The position numbers were made by a program, and so were the translations under genes. A stretch of 64,000 nucleotides of DNA from contig NC_081555.1 of the NCBI RefSeq assembly GCF_963082655.1, forward strand, positions 20,870,643 to 20,934,642. Reading direction: 5' to 3'. Position 1 is the stretch's first letter. Each line of letters begins with the position of its first letter. This DNA is from Stomoxys calcitrans (lineage: Eukaryota > Arthropoda > Insecta > Diptera > Muscidae). A model generated the notes under the pieces. The model ran no database searches, was not told the DNA's origin, and saw nothing but the letters and a program-made list of their open reading frames with translations. Below, in pieces: positions 44,601 through 56,693 of the stretch.

Positions 44601-47600
44601 CGGTGGGTGGTGGCACCAAGGGCTGTTCATAGCCCATGATAGCTTTCATCACAGTTTCTAAAGCCGTACGGCCATATTTGTTGTCAATATTGAATTGCGA
44701 CAAGTCGCGCGTCTCAGTAGCTCTACGATCGCCATGCGTTAAGGCACCCAATGATTCTAAACGCTTGGCCACGGTGGAGGCGAAACGTCGTTCACCCGCC
44801 AAATCGGAGATGAGGAATATGTATTCGGGTGCATTGACTTGATTGGAACGATGTGTACGACCGAACTGTTGGATGGCGCGATCTGCAGACCACGGCAATT
44901 CGAGGGTGATATGGACACGTCGTCTCTGATTGCGCACACGACGATCACTTTGCAGCGAAATACCACTTGAGGCGGCCTCCGAGATAATGGCCACATCTTT
45001 GGTGCCATCCATAAAGCGCTGTTTTTCGGTAATGTTTAAGGTTTCCAGAGGAACATCTTGTTCCGATCTTGATTCGTACTGTATAGAACCATCATCGGAT
45101 TGGACCACACGTCCTTTGCGGCCTGTCATTTCGGCTACATTGTCCGGCCCGCCAAGTTCATCGATTAGCTGATCCAAAGTGTTGGGTGGCAAACGTTCGC
45201 CCAGTAATTCGATTTTACGCAAAAGTTCCTCTTTCATGGAGCAGGCTCTCTCAATGGCATCCTTGGGCGGTGGACCATAATTCATTTTGACCCCGTGCAC
45301 TCCTATGGGTGTCACTGTTCCCTTGAGTTCTTGTTTCTTCTGTAGTAAATCTTGAATTTTGTCTTGTGTAGAGACGGGAGCCTTCTTTTTCGGTGGTGAA
45401 ACATTACTCAGCGTTAAGAAATTACTGCTATTGTTGTTGTTATTCATGGAGCCTTGTCCCAATGATGTAGCTGCTGTTGCGGAGGATGCGTCCTTGGTTT
45501 TCGTCTTCTTTTTCTTCTTCTTTTTGGCACGGGCCAACCAAGGATCAGTATCTGAGTCTGAGCCACTTGCCCCAAATGGATTAAAATCGGATGATTCGTA
45601 GCTGTCACTACGATTGCCGGCATCCGATTCTTCTGATTCGGAATTTTTAAAATCTGAATCATTATTGGATTCATTATCGGAATCCTTATCATCATCATCG
45701 GAATCATTCCAAGAATCATTGCGCGATTTCTTATTGTTGCGCATCTCAGAACGTGAAGATTTTCGTTTGTTGCTACTGTTATTGGTGGACGAAGAGGAGG
45801 GATCATCTTTATATCTATTGGCTGCCTTAACTTCGGCAATAATTGATTGTATGGTGGATTTGTGATTCTCTGGTTCAGAGAGACCTAATATGCGATTAAT
45901 GCGGTTGCGATCGGGAGCTGGAAAATGCTTTTCGACTAGAGATTGAAAAACGCCCCTAGAAAAGAAGAAAAGAAAAATGAAAAAGTAGAGAATAATCATC
46001 AATTAAATTAAAAGGGAGTTAAAGGTGTTTAACCAATACAACAACCAAGCCTACAAAAATTTATTGGAGTTACTCAAGTTTTCCCTTCCACAAAGTTAAT
46101 GGATTTTAACATATCGTCAAATGTAAATATTGGTTTTTCATGGAGACTGGCCTATAATATCGAGGTTTTACTTACTTTGCTGTTGATACAAAATCTGTAA
46201 GTTCTCCATCTTCTCGTTCCAGTTGTTCCAGAGTACGTGCTTCACCCGTCGATTGTAGACCTATGACTACACATTTGCCATATTTAATGGCTTCTCGAGC
46301 TATGTGCACGACATGATTAACTTTGGCAGCTATACACAAATATTTGAAAAAACGTTGATGTGACGACCAAAATTGACCCCACATGGTTTTTTTCATGCGA
46401 CTCTCGGCATCGATTAGATCAGCAGCCTCAATGAATTTGTGCATGGCTTCTACCCACTGAAAACAAAAAAAAAAAAAAAACAGTTAAATTGGGAGAAGAA
46501 AATTAAAGATTTTAAATAACATTACCAATTGTACCGACTCATCATAGATGCGGCGAAAATCTTTGGACAAAGTTACTTCTTCGATTTTGAAAGTTACTCC
46601 ATGAAAACTTAGCTGGCGAGCTATATACATGCCTCGCAATTTCATGTCCATGGCCACAATTTCCATGGCTCCAACACCTCTGTTTTAGGGGAAAAAAAGA
46701 TTTATCACACTTTCTCTTTGGTTATGCCTGTAATACAAACCTTTTCTCAACAGCCGCTATGAAATCATTAAATGTGGGAAAAGCCGTACCCTGACCCCAT
46801 AAACCTAAACGCACCATATACGCCATGTTTTTGGGTTCTGAAGCACCAGTTGCCGAAGCATATACTACACGAGCTCTGGGTAATTTATTCTGCAATTCCA
46901 ATACGGTTTGACCGGTTTTTGTAGGCTTTCCTGAACCCACGGGACACAAATTTTTGGCCTTGTGACACTCATCGAAAATTATCAGGCCATCGAAATCCTC
47001 GCCGCACCATTGAAGTAATTGTTTAAGTCTTGATTTATATTTACCAGTCTTGTTATTCGATTCACCGATTAATGCGGAGTAGGTGCTAAAGATGACACCT
47101 TTCTTTACATTGTTGTTAACCTCGGAATTGATTTTGGCATATTTAAACTAAAGAGAAGAGAATACACACAAAATATGCATTAGAAACAAATATAAATCAT
47201 AAAGGAAAAAAGCGGGCCAAAAGGCGAGACTTTCCCATAGTTGAGTGAAAAACCTCTCGTGTTATACACCGCGAATAGTAATAGTTTTACTTGTAATAGT
47301 TGTAGCTACGACTCCTGAGTGTTTAATATGGTAATCTATATTAGCTATAGGTAAATACCTCAACTATAGCATTTCTAATGTCAGTGCTCGGCATTCGCGG
47401 CGATACCACATTTGAACCAACTTAGGGGCATAGAATGGAAAACGATTTTGTGTGCAGCACGAAATTCCGGAATGATTTTATTTTTTCGAGTTTACTTTTT
47501 AGTATTTATAGCGCTCTACAAGTCGATTTCTGGCTTAGGTGTATGACTATAGTGACATGGAGCAGATTGATTTCTGCAGCCTCTTTTCAACATAACCTAA

Positions 47601-50600
47601 CATAACTAATTGCAAACTATTGTGCATGTACACAAGAGCATTAATAAGTCCATGGGCTTAGAAATAATGTGCACATGTGTAATTTCGCAAGAAGTTTCGT
47701 GTAGACTAGACCCCTCAACAACATGAGAGAGTGGTAATTCAGTGTTTTACATTTATCTCTAAGTATAATAAACTTGGAATAGTGGCCCATACCTGTACCG
47801 GATTAGCGCATCGGACCCTACCTTACACTGCAGCACTATTTATTACTTTCATTTAGTGCATTATAAAGTATTTTGAAAAAGTAGTAAGAAAATAGAAAAA
47901 ACGTATACAAACAACAGCTGCCAACAAATTGTTATCATTCACAATAGTAAAATTAGCCTATTTGCAAATTTTGCCCATGAACATTCCACTAGGGAACAGG
48001 GGCAAACTTCTCACATATCAATGAGTGCAGTCCGATTCAAGTTTAAGCTCAATGATGAGGCGCCTCCTTTTTATAGCCGAGTCCAAACGGCGTGCGGCAT
48101 TCACAGTAGTACCAAGGTAAAATTACTTTCATAGTTAACAAGAGAGTAGAGGTGCATAAACTTCGTTCAAATCTTACCTGGTTTATCGCATTGATATCAA
48201 TGAAGACTAGATTTCAGAATCTTTGAACTATCTATTGATAGATTTTTCGTGTTTTTTACAATTTTGTTAAGAAAATATAATTTTCGCATCATCAGGCGAA
48301 ACCTTATGCGGTTGAAGTAGTGTGCCACTTTAGTATTAAATTTGACACTTTTGACGATGCTACTTGTGTCTCACTATTTCATTGAGTCACTATTAACCAT
48401 GTATTTGCCCTTAAGTAACCTTTGTTGTTGTTGTAGCCAGATTTCCGTATGTGGAGATAGTGATCCTCGCAAGCTATTAGGTGAGCAAGCTTGTTCCAGT
48501 CCATAGGACCGATTGCCGCAAGAACGTTGTTGTTGGTGTTGTTGTAACCACATTTTCATGTGGAGGTGGCGATCCTTGTCAAGCTCCTGTAGGTGAGCAA
48601 GCTCGTTACGGTCCAAAGGACCGATTGCCGCGGGAGCAGGGTGACCATTGGTTATTTAAAGGCACCAATAACTCGCCATGTCATATTGAGCATCGTAGGC
48701 ACTCAGTATTTGTACAAGAGCCGGTGCCACCCGAACTTTCACTGAGACTCTCCGCGATACCGCTGAGTGTCTGCGACTGCAGTTACAGCTACTCCGGATG
48801 GAGCATTCCACGATCTGCAACCTTCAGACGCAGGTGGTGTTTACAGCAATGAACACCACACAGATCGAACGTCAATGTTCCAGCTTGTGTGGTGCTCACA
48901 GCTATCCCAGGCCGCATTTGTGTACTTATGGCACTGAACATCTACGTTCATTAGTTTTGGTTAGAGTGGCAGTCTTTTATTTAATGGACTCACTTTACAA
49001 TTTTAGTTCATTGTTATACCACAGCTGCGACAAATCATGCCTCTGGTGGGAGGCGAACCCATGATCCCCGCACTGGTTAATGCTGGCTACTGGCTATTTG
49101 ACGCTGGCTGAAGGAAGGCCCTCAACAATATAAAACTTCTTTCCGAAAATACGTCGTTCAGCTGTACTTGAATCGTACAGAAACCCAATGTTCCTTAATG
49201 GGATGTACATAGAAAATTTTGCATTTACAAGGTGAAAGATGTATAGAATTCGGCTTAACGGAACTTTACCCCTATATTAAATGTGCCACTATTTGTAACA
49301 CCTTTTTCAAATATTAGTGCCACTATTTCTAAAGAATGCCACCTTATTGCCACTTTTTAAAAACCATAACGCTGGCTGTTGGCATATGCTATAACAGCCG
49401 ATAACAAGAAATTTTGATTCACAATAGTATATATATATACACCATTGTGAATCACGTTATATCACATTCATTGGTAAGAAGAGAGTAGATTTGCATTGCT
49501 ACATTATTTTAAGCTAACTAAAATAAATAGCTTAAACGAAGCCTCTGTGATGCAGAGATTAGAATCGATTAGAGCGGCCTAAACTTACAAACAAATACCC
49601 TTTTGTTCTAACACTTTTTTAACTACAATAAAATATTGAGGAGGCTTTACATCCGATTTTTAAGGGCCTTTATTCCCTTTCAAGAACTTACCTTATTCAA
49701 AGCATACACCTCAATTTTAGCCGCTCCAATATCATTTAAATCCCTTTCGGCATCATATTTCAAATCATTCGATACTGATATCCATAAAGCCTTTTTACGC
49801 CCCTTCATATAGTTTTCATAGATAATACCAGCAATTGTACGACCTTTGCCCACACCAGCACCATCACCAATGAGAAAACCAGCACGACTGCCATCGGGTA
49901 AAAGATGATCATGCGCCTGAGAAGCATAGGTTATGGATTCCAATTGCAAAGCACTTAATTGGCCACTTTGTATGGTATCGAGAGGTATGGAAAGTTTGTA
50001 GTAAACATCACAGGGTTCTACCGAAGACAGGGAGGCAGTCTCCACCACGGGATCAGGATGTTTCTTGCCCAGTTTTACTAAAATACATTTGTGACAAAGT
50101 TAGACAAAACTCACTTGGAATTAAGACTTAACATTTGACATACACTTTGCTGGCCAATATTCCGCATAGGTTTCTGCCACCCCCATTTCCTCATAATCCG
50201 CCTCATCTTCTTCGTGTTGTACTACAGTTGTTGGGGTATTGGTAACCTGCTTTTGAATAGTCTAATATTAAAAAGGGGTAATTGTTCAGTTCGCATAGTG
50301 TATTCCACGCATTTCAAGCTTACCTTCATGGGCTGCATTAGCAACTGTTGCAATAATTGATTTGGTATACCACTTGTTAGGAATTGTGGATTTGCCGCGA
50401 CTAAAGCTTGAATCTTTTGCAAAACTATGGCATTCATTTTGGATTGTGATGAAAGGCCGGTATTGTTTGCTGTTGAGGCGACAGGGGCAGGTGCCGGTTC
50501 AAAGTTACCCAAACCCATGGTCACTTGAAAATTAGAGGAAAAAAAAATAAAAATAAGGATTAGTTTTGGGAGGCACGAAAAAAAATAAGAGAAGAATATA

Positions 50601-53038
50601 TTCAGAGGAAACCCATAATGAATATGAAATAAAAATGTTTTCTAAATTAAAAAAAAAGAGGAAAAAAGGGACGAAATAAAAATTCTTTGGAAGAGGAAAC
50701 TCGAAACCAAGGAAATTAACTTAGTAGAAAGGGATCCCAAGGCACTTTGGAATGCAAATATTTGGGTTGAGAAATTAGAAACTGAAATTCTAAGAAAAAT
50801 CAACGAATAATGGGTAATCGACGAAAAGATTGATATACAATTGAAAAACTTTTCTATAGAAAGAAAAAATTCTACAAAATTTTCTCTAAAAATAAGGTTT
50901 TATAAAAATTTTCTATAGAAATTAAATTTTGAAACATATTTTTCTAAAAATAATTTTTTTTCCCAAAAATAAAGTTTTAACAAAACTTTCTATAGAAATA
51001 AATGTTTACAATTTTTTTTTAGAAACGAAATTTGAGAAAAAAATTCACAGGAAAAAAATTTTTACGAAATTTTCTATTTTAAAAAAAATGCAAAAATTTT
51101 CTCTAAAAATAACATTTTTTTATAGCAATATCATTTTTAATAAATTTTGGACAAAATTTTCTCTAAAAACAAAACTTTCTACACAAAAAACAGTTTTTGG
51201 CCAAAATTTTTTGTAGTACTCCAGTTTTGAGAAAATTTTGAAATTTATTGTTCTACGGTGTAATCATTATTTTATAACAAAATATGGTCATATGATGTGA
51301 ATTACTATTCAAATGAATGCAAATTATTATATTGTTTTGTTTTTAGCTTTCCTTGGCGCATAATGTTTTAGATTTGACAAATATTGTCAAAGATTTATAG
51401 TTTGCCATACAAAATTCAAGTTGTCAAAAATAGCCTTAAAAACATCAACCAATACAACAAAAAACATTCAAACGTATATGAGCGTAAATGCCAAAAAAGA
51501 AATTATATCACTATTGTGAGAAACATGTTTAAACGCAAAAAAACAACAACAAAGCAGAAAATATTTCTAAAAATCACAAATAGGTTTCGGAACGTTTAGA
51601 AAATTTTAAATTTGAGTAAATGGACATAGTGTGTATCCATGTGTATTTTAAAAACTACCACTAAAAATAAATAAATTGATCTTTCTTAATTCTGGTCATG
51701 TTTTCGGCACATTTTATTGAAAATAAAAATTAGAAAAAAACCGAAACAAAGGCGCATAATAAAATCTGTTTGTTACCAACATTACTCCACTTACTCTGCG
51801 CCAACAAAGAGGCGGCTTTATTAAGACCAGAATTTGCCTGATAACTAATAGAGGTTGCTGTAGAGTTTTGTCTTGAAGCAGCAGTGGCTGATGTTGAAGC
51901 TTGAAGGCCTCCACTCATGCTTCCCATACCACCAATAGCTCCTATATTTAAGTTCATGTTTCCAGAATTTGTAGGGGATTTGGTTTCACTGGTTGCATTG
52001 AACATGGCTGCAGCTAAAGCAGCCATGCCCATTAATTGTGAGGTATTAAATGATGGCATACCACCTGCCGATTCGGGATTTCCGCCAGCATTTGAACTAC
52101 TTGTGGGCATACCGACTTTAGCAATTTCATATTAAAAACCAACGGAGTAAAAAAGGTTTCAAAAGTTGTATAATAGTTAAAGTTTGTATAATAGTTAGTG
52201 GTAGTATAACAGTTAGCGGTAGTATAACAGTTAACGATAGTATAACAGTTAACGATAGTATAACAGTTAACGATAGTATAACAGTTAACGATAGTATAAC
52301 AGTTAACGATAGTATAACAGTTAACGGTAGCATAACAGTTACCGGTAGTATAACAGTCACCGGTTGTATATCAGTTAGCGGTAGTATAAAAGTTCATGGT
52401 AGTATTACAGTTAATGGTAGTGTAGCAGTTAGCGATGGTATGCGGTAGGATAACAGTTCATGATAGTATAACAGGTAATGGTGTAACAGTTTACAGTAGT
52501 ATAAAAGTTAATGGTAGTATAAGAGTTAACGGTAGTATTACAGTTAACGGCAATGCAACAGTTTACGGTAGTATATCATTTAATATATATGTAGCATTTT
52601 ATGGTAGCATAACATTTAACGGATATATAACATTTAACGGTAGTATAATATTTTACGGTATTTATTAACAAAAGCATAACAGTTTTCGTTGGCAGTGTAC
52701 CAGTTTCCATTTATTGCATTGAATTTTTAGAGAACAGTAAAACATATTTTTTTGACAATTTTGTCCGAATGCATTAAAGAAATGAGTAAATGTTTTAGGA
52801 AAAATTAGCTATAGTTTTAACAGTGTTTCTTATTTGTATTTTTTTTTTTAAATTTAAAGAAACTTACCCGAGGGTGAACTTTGTATCTTTTTCGGCATAG
52901 TGTGGTTTCTATTAAATGCAGATGTTGCTCCTCCCGTTTGATTTGAAATTAATAGGGAATTATTATTGAGGTGGCCTTGTTTTTTAATTGTACTGTTCTT
53001 GGCGTATGTAACAGCGGTTTGTAAATCTCTTCCGCCAC
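41659..53038 (-). CDS. sno: Strawberry notch, helicase-like nuclear co-regulator (5' end missing)
   Basis: In Drosophila Sno acts in the nucleus, downstream of Notch and with EGFR signalling. Exons on the minus strand: 53038-52868, 52115-51795, 50523-50324, 50261-50144, 50077-49692, 47147-46741, 46679-46526, 46456-46176, 45955-44352, 44283-44145, 44018-43658 and 41892-41659. Phases agree throughout and yield 1457 residues plus a partial first codon. Visible motifs: Walker A-like [15 protein letters not shown] box in [17 protein letters not shown], and motif [13 protein letters not shown] in the strongly conserved C-terminal half. The 1604-nt exon contains a serine/aspartate-rich linker with a KKKKKKK nuclear-localisation-like run. 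The fly protein is longer (about 1650 residues from memory), so one or more N-terminal exons should lie upstream of 53038, possibly beyond repeats; they were not identified. Confidence 0.93.
42295..42606. repeat. 156-bp direct tandem duplication in the last sno intron
   Basis: 42295-42450 and 42451-42606 are nearly identical (CATATAACCCACCAAAATTA ... TTGTTGGCTATGTGGTT), with a handful of differences. This points to a recent duplication. Confidence 0.92.
43000..43330 (-). mobile_element. LINE RNase H domain fragment
   Basis: An open minus-strand frame reads [14 protein letters not shown], then [14 protein letters not shown] and [10 protein letters not shown]. This is the RNase H signature (DSQ...VPGH.GI.GNE.AD-like) of I/R1/LOA-type LINEs. 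The His of the usual VPGH is Arg here. It is a fragment inside the last sno intron. Confidence 0.85.
47461..47620 (+). repeat. Dispersed repeat, partner of 27655-27825
   Basis: Similar order of short motifs ending CTCTTTTCAACATAACCTAA. It lies in the largest sno intron. Confidence 0.5.
47985..48105 (-). repeat. SINE family 2 tail in sno intron
   Basis: GGGGCAAACTTCTCACATAT, GAGTGCAGTCCGATTCAAG and TATAGCCGAGTCCAAACGGC match the family in minus orientation. Confidence 0.75.
48418..48910 (-). repeat. CAACAACAA-family repeats in sno intron, two blocks
   Basis: Two GTTGTTGTTG starts (48422 and 48529) are each followed by matching phrases (TGGAG.TAG/GGTGATCCT and GGTGAGCAAGCT), then a longer body with GAGACTCCGCGATACCGCT. 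It corresponds to the plus-oriented copies at 24170-24715. Confidence 0.7.
48950..49085 (-). mobile_element. SINE family 1, minus copy, decayed
   Basis: GGTTAGAGTGGCAGTCTTTT, TTGTTATACCACAGCTGCGA and GGCGAACCCATGATCCCCGC parallel the minus copy at 21212. The B box is degenerate. Confidence 0.7.
52160..52680. repeat. 18-bp minisatellite in a sno intron, about 29 units
   Basis: The unit AGTATAACAGTTAACGAT is near-perfect at about 52240-52330 and more varied outward (GTTAGCGGT, GTTAATGGT, ATTTAACGG variants). The 18-bp period keeps frames open on both strands, which creates false reading frames. Confidence 0.9.
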
Positions 53039-54279
53039 CTGGAAGTTAATAAAAAAGGAAACAATTTTAAGATGCTATTATAAACAAATTATATCTCTTT
53101 CAGTTAAGAAATCCATAATTCACAATAGAGAGATTTCGAACTCTCGTTCACGTATGCGGTAATTCAAGCCCACAGACTTGCACTGAATATATTTTTTGTG
53201 TTTAATTTTGTCCTTTACGGCTTGTGTATCCAGTACTAAAATAAAATACAGCAACTTATAATTCACATTAATTATGTATGTTATTGTGAATTATCAATTG
53301 CAAAAACTTGGATAAAAAAAACAGTCACAAGCTAGGTAGTACACTTTACTCGCAAAAAATGTTTGCCACAACAATGGGGGGGGGGCTTTTCTCGCTGTAC
53401 GATTCAAGTTCTGACTCGAAAGCATAGTAACTTGTGGTTTTCGCTCTGTATACAACAAATTTTCCAATAAGCGTTAAAAACTTTTTTATAAAATGTGGGA
53501 GCCTCAAACTACGAAAAATTTTTAAGTCATTGTAAAAAGTATTACATAAGGCCTATTTTGTGTGAGAACGATGTCTTAGTATACCTCTGCTCTGTGCATT
53601 GTTGTAATAGTTAATTCGCAATTATTACAGCTGATAACTTGTGCTTACTATAATTCACAATTGTTTGCCATTACAGATAGCATATTCACCCCAAACACAA
53701 AAGTGGGTTACAATAACAATTGAAAGGTGGCGAACGTTTCATATTTCTTTAGGGAATAAATAGGTTGCGTTAGTTTCTAATTAAGAGTAGCGAATACGCC
53801 ATTATTATTAATACATGTATGTAAATACATATGTCAATAAAATTCATTCACCAGGCGGGACCTATAATACCTGAACGAAGGTCGTACACTTTCCTTTGTC
53901 TGTAAAAAGCTGAAAATATATGAAAGTTTTCTTACCTACGTTGTAGAGTGTCTTAAAAATGTAGGCATATGTAAAAATAGAATAAACCTTCTTCTTTGTT
54001 TTTTAAAAGGAATTTGTCGTCTTTTCAAATGATGGGCTACTAACCCTACTAACTCAACCCAACTTTTTATAGATCCATGGCTGATCTGGCTGCAGTAATA
54101 TGTTCTTTTTTTTATATATATATGAGAGAATATTTTTATTGATCGCTTTGAATTTCTCTATGCATTAACATTTAGAAACTTGGAATAGTTTGAACTTTTC
54201 TTAGACTCTGATCTGTTATGCGCTTCTACTTTACACACATTGTGTATGCGTTATAATTGCGGTTAAACTCATACGTCCA
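53039..54279. other. Upstream of the first resolved sno exon: intron or 5' region
   Basis: A right-end fragment of the GGGGCCGAATTAC MITE family is at about 53109-53165. A repeat with CGGCTTGTGTATCCAGTACT at 53166-53250 is shared with 63495-63575. A run of nine G is at about 53378. No sno exon was recognised. Confidence 0.4.
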
Positions 54280-54735
54280 GTGTTGTCGTTTTTGGTAGGT
54301 TCATACCAAAATTGTCCTCAATTTTTGGTAGGTTTTCCCAACATGTAAATACCAAATTAATAACTGAAAAAAATCCCCGGAGATAACTCAAATTTACTTC
54401 ACCTTTTGTCGTTTCTGTGTTTTTGTGAAGAGTGCAGGATTAAATCACGGATGTCGAGGGCCCAAATACTGTTACAAGGGGTCTCTCTGCTTTAAATTTC
54501 AGGAAAAAGCGCATAAGATGTTATATTGGCTAAAACTGGTACGAGCGTTAAGGAATCTCCTTCAAATTAAGTAATTTCTGGGTAAGAAATGCGGCTTTGT
54601 GCGTGCAATGCTTTCATAGAAAATCAGGCCTATAAAGCAGCTGCAAACAAATATGATCAGATCTGGTCCGTACTCACCGTAAAGGCGAAAATGGCTAGTA
54701 AAAGCGCATTTCTGGGCACAAACCCTTAAATCGTG
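54280..54735. repeat. GGTAGG-rich dispersed repeat, copy 2
   Basis: It matches 32095-32500 over several hundred bases with moderate divergence, for example GTTACAAGGGGTC versus GTTACAAGAGGTC and the shared TCAGATCTGGTC near its end. Confidence 0.7.
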
Positions 54736-54744
54736 AGATCGCTT

Positions 54745-54935
54745 TAAAGCTGTCCGATTCAAGTTTTAGCTCAATGATAATGGACAACTTTTAATAGCCA
54801 AGTCAAAACGGCGTGCCGCAGTGCGATAGCTTCTTGGGAGAAGTTTTCACATAGCATAGTATCTCGCAAATGTCAAAAGCATTAAGAGAGGAAATCACCG
54901 CTGACAAATTTTTTCTGATGTTCTCAATACGATAC
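54745..54935 (-). repeat. SINE family 2, minus copy
   Basis: GCTGTCCGATTCAAGTTTTA, TAGCCAAGTCAAAACGGCGT and GTATCTCGCAAATGTC follow the family in minus orientation. Tail and head are both incomplete. Confidence 0.65.
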
Positions 54936-56690
54936 GTTGACCTCGAAAAAACGTTAAAGCATTATTTATATTATTCCAGGGCTTCTTCAAAAATATGATT
55001 TCTTTTTCATTTCTATCGGCATTAGATTTTCATAATAATTCTATTCTTGTAATTGTTTAATTTTTCTTTTGTTTCAATAAATAATTTGATTTAAAAAAAA
55101 TGTTCTAATTTTCTTCTAAAAACACTATTCCTTTCGCTAGCTGTCGTAATCTCACATAACCTATTTAATTGTTGTGAACTGCAAGAAATTTAAATTATTT
55201 AAATAAGATTCTATCTAAAGATGCGTTATGTATTTGCAGATAATACCGAATATACACATATGCATACATAAATGCATGTATGTGTTTATGTAAATTGTAA
55301 TTAAGGAAAACAATGAAATTATCGCAGAGCCAAAGTAAGCAAGTCATCAACCTAAAGGCCACCTTGACATTGTAAATTAAGTAAAACCAACAAGAGCAAT
55401 AGCTACAAAGTCAACGCCACGCATAGAGACACGGAGAGTCAAGAAAAAAAGACAACTGTAATCGTCATCACCACCATGCCAATACAAATCATAATGTTAA
55501 GAAGAAGCCGTGTCGGCATAAAGCTACCGCAAGAGCACACTTGTCAAGCATCATCATCATCATCATCATAATGCGAATAGAAAAACACACAAAAATAAAG
55601 CAAAAAAAATCAGCTTTCCTACGTCTGTTAGTTTACCTCACTATTGCAAAACACACACAATGTCTGGCGAAATAAGAAAAAACAAAATCAATCTCACAGA
55701 TATTATAAGACAAATAAAAGCACTCTCACTGAGCAAGGAAAAATAATACAAATTTTTCTCCCTCTATAATGAGTGTTTTTTTTTCTGCACAGAAATGTCG
55801 GCGTTTTTTCCTCATCAAATGCCAATGGTTTGTTTACAAAAGAGAGTCAAGTGAAAAAAATCTGATTTTATGGTGATAGGGTGGTGGTGACTCAATGTGA
55901 GGTGAGAGGCAATTGTTATTTCCCTTTGCTCTGTGTGTATTTGATAGCGGCTGGTAATTTTTTTCATTTTATTTATTTTTTTCGTGATTAAAAACCCAAA
56001 CAAAAATAAATAAAAAGCACGTGGTCATCCAACAAGTCTATCATGCAGTATAAGCGAGTGAATTTTTTTTTTAAAAGTATATATATATATTAATATTCAT
56101 AAAATGTTTCTTTATTACAGCAGCAGCACTGGTGAAGTTCGATGAAGGTGGTTAAAATACATTTTATTTTTTTCTCTCTACCTCTCTCTCTCTCTCTCTT
56201 TCTTGTTGAAGGGTTATTTATGTTATGTAGGCACTTTAAGTGGGGAGTGTTAGTTGTTGTTGCGGTAGTTAATGGTTTTATATTTTTTTTATTCTCTCTC
56301 TGAAAGTAGACGACGACATAGTGCTCTGATGACGTTTAACAACCAAAGTAGGATTCAGTATCAGCTGTAGTGACTTTTTTCTCTTGCCTTTGGGTTTGTG
56401 TTTCTATATATACCCTAAAATTGTGTTTTTTTTTTGCTGAGAAAAAAAATTGTACTACATTTATTGTTTGGTTTTAGGTTAGAGGAGATAGATACATTTA
56501 CATAAAAAGAAATTTGCCATGGGCGAGGGGAGTAAGAGTAAGAGGTTAGTTAACAAATTTCTATGAATGAACCACAACTGGTAGACTGTTTAAGGAGAAA
56601 AAAAAAACAAATAAGCAAGAAAATGTTTTTTTATACCCTTAGAAAAACACGTGGTTGTGCTAGTAACCGGCATAACATAGGAGTAGATAT
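54936..56690. other. AT-rich region with simple repeats
   Basis: It includes a CATCATCAT run near 55548-55569 and a TCTCTCTCTC run near 56178-56200. It could contain a sno 5' exon or promoter, but no coding exon was convincingly seen. Confidence 0.35.
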
Positions 56691-56693
56691 ATA

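Noticed and set aside
45359..45865. Frames of about 80-130 codons overlapping sno
   Set aside because: Shadows of the low-complexity serine/aspartate/lysine linker of sno in other frames.
50820..51240. Repeated TTTTCTATAGAAA/AAATTTTCT phrases in a sno intron
   Set aside because: Looks like decayed low-complexity or simple tandem AT sequence; no constant period or ends could be defined, so it was not called as an element.
52127..52668. Repetitive hydrophobic frames on both strands
   Set aside because: Artefact of the 18-bp minisatellite within a sno intron.
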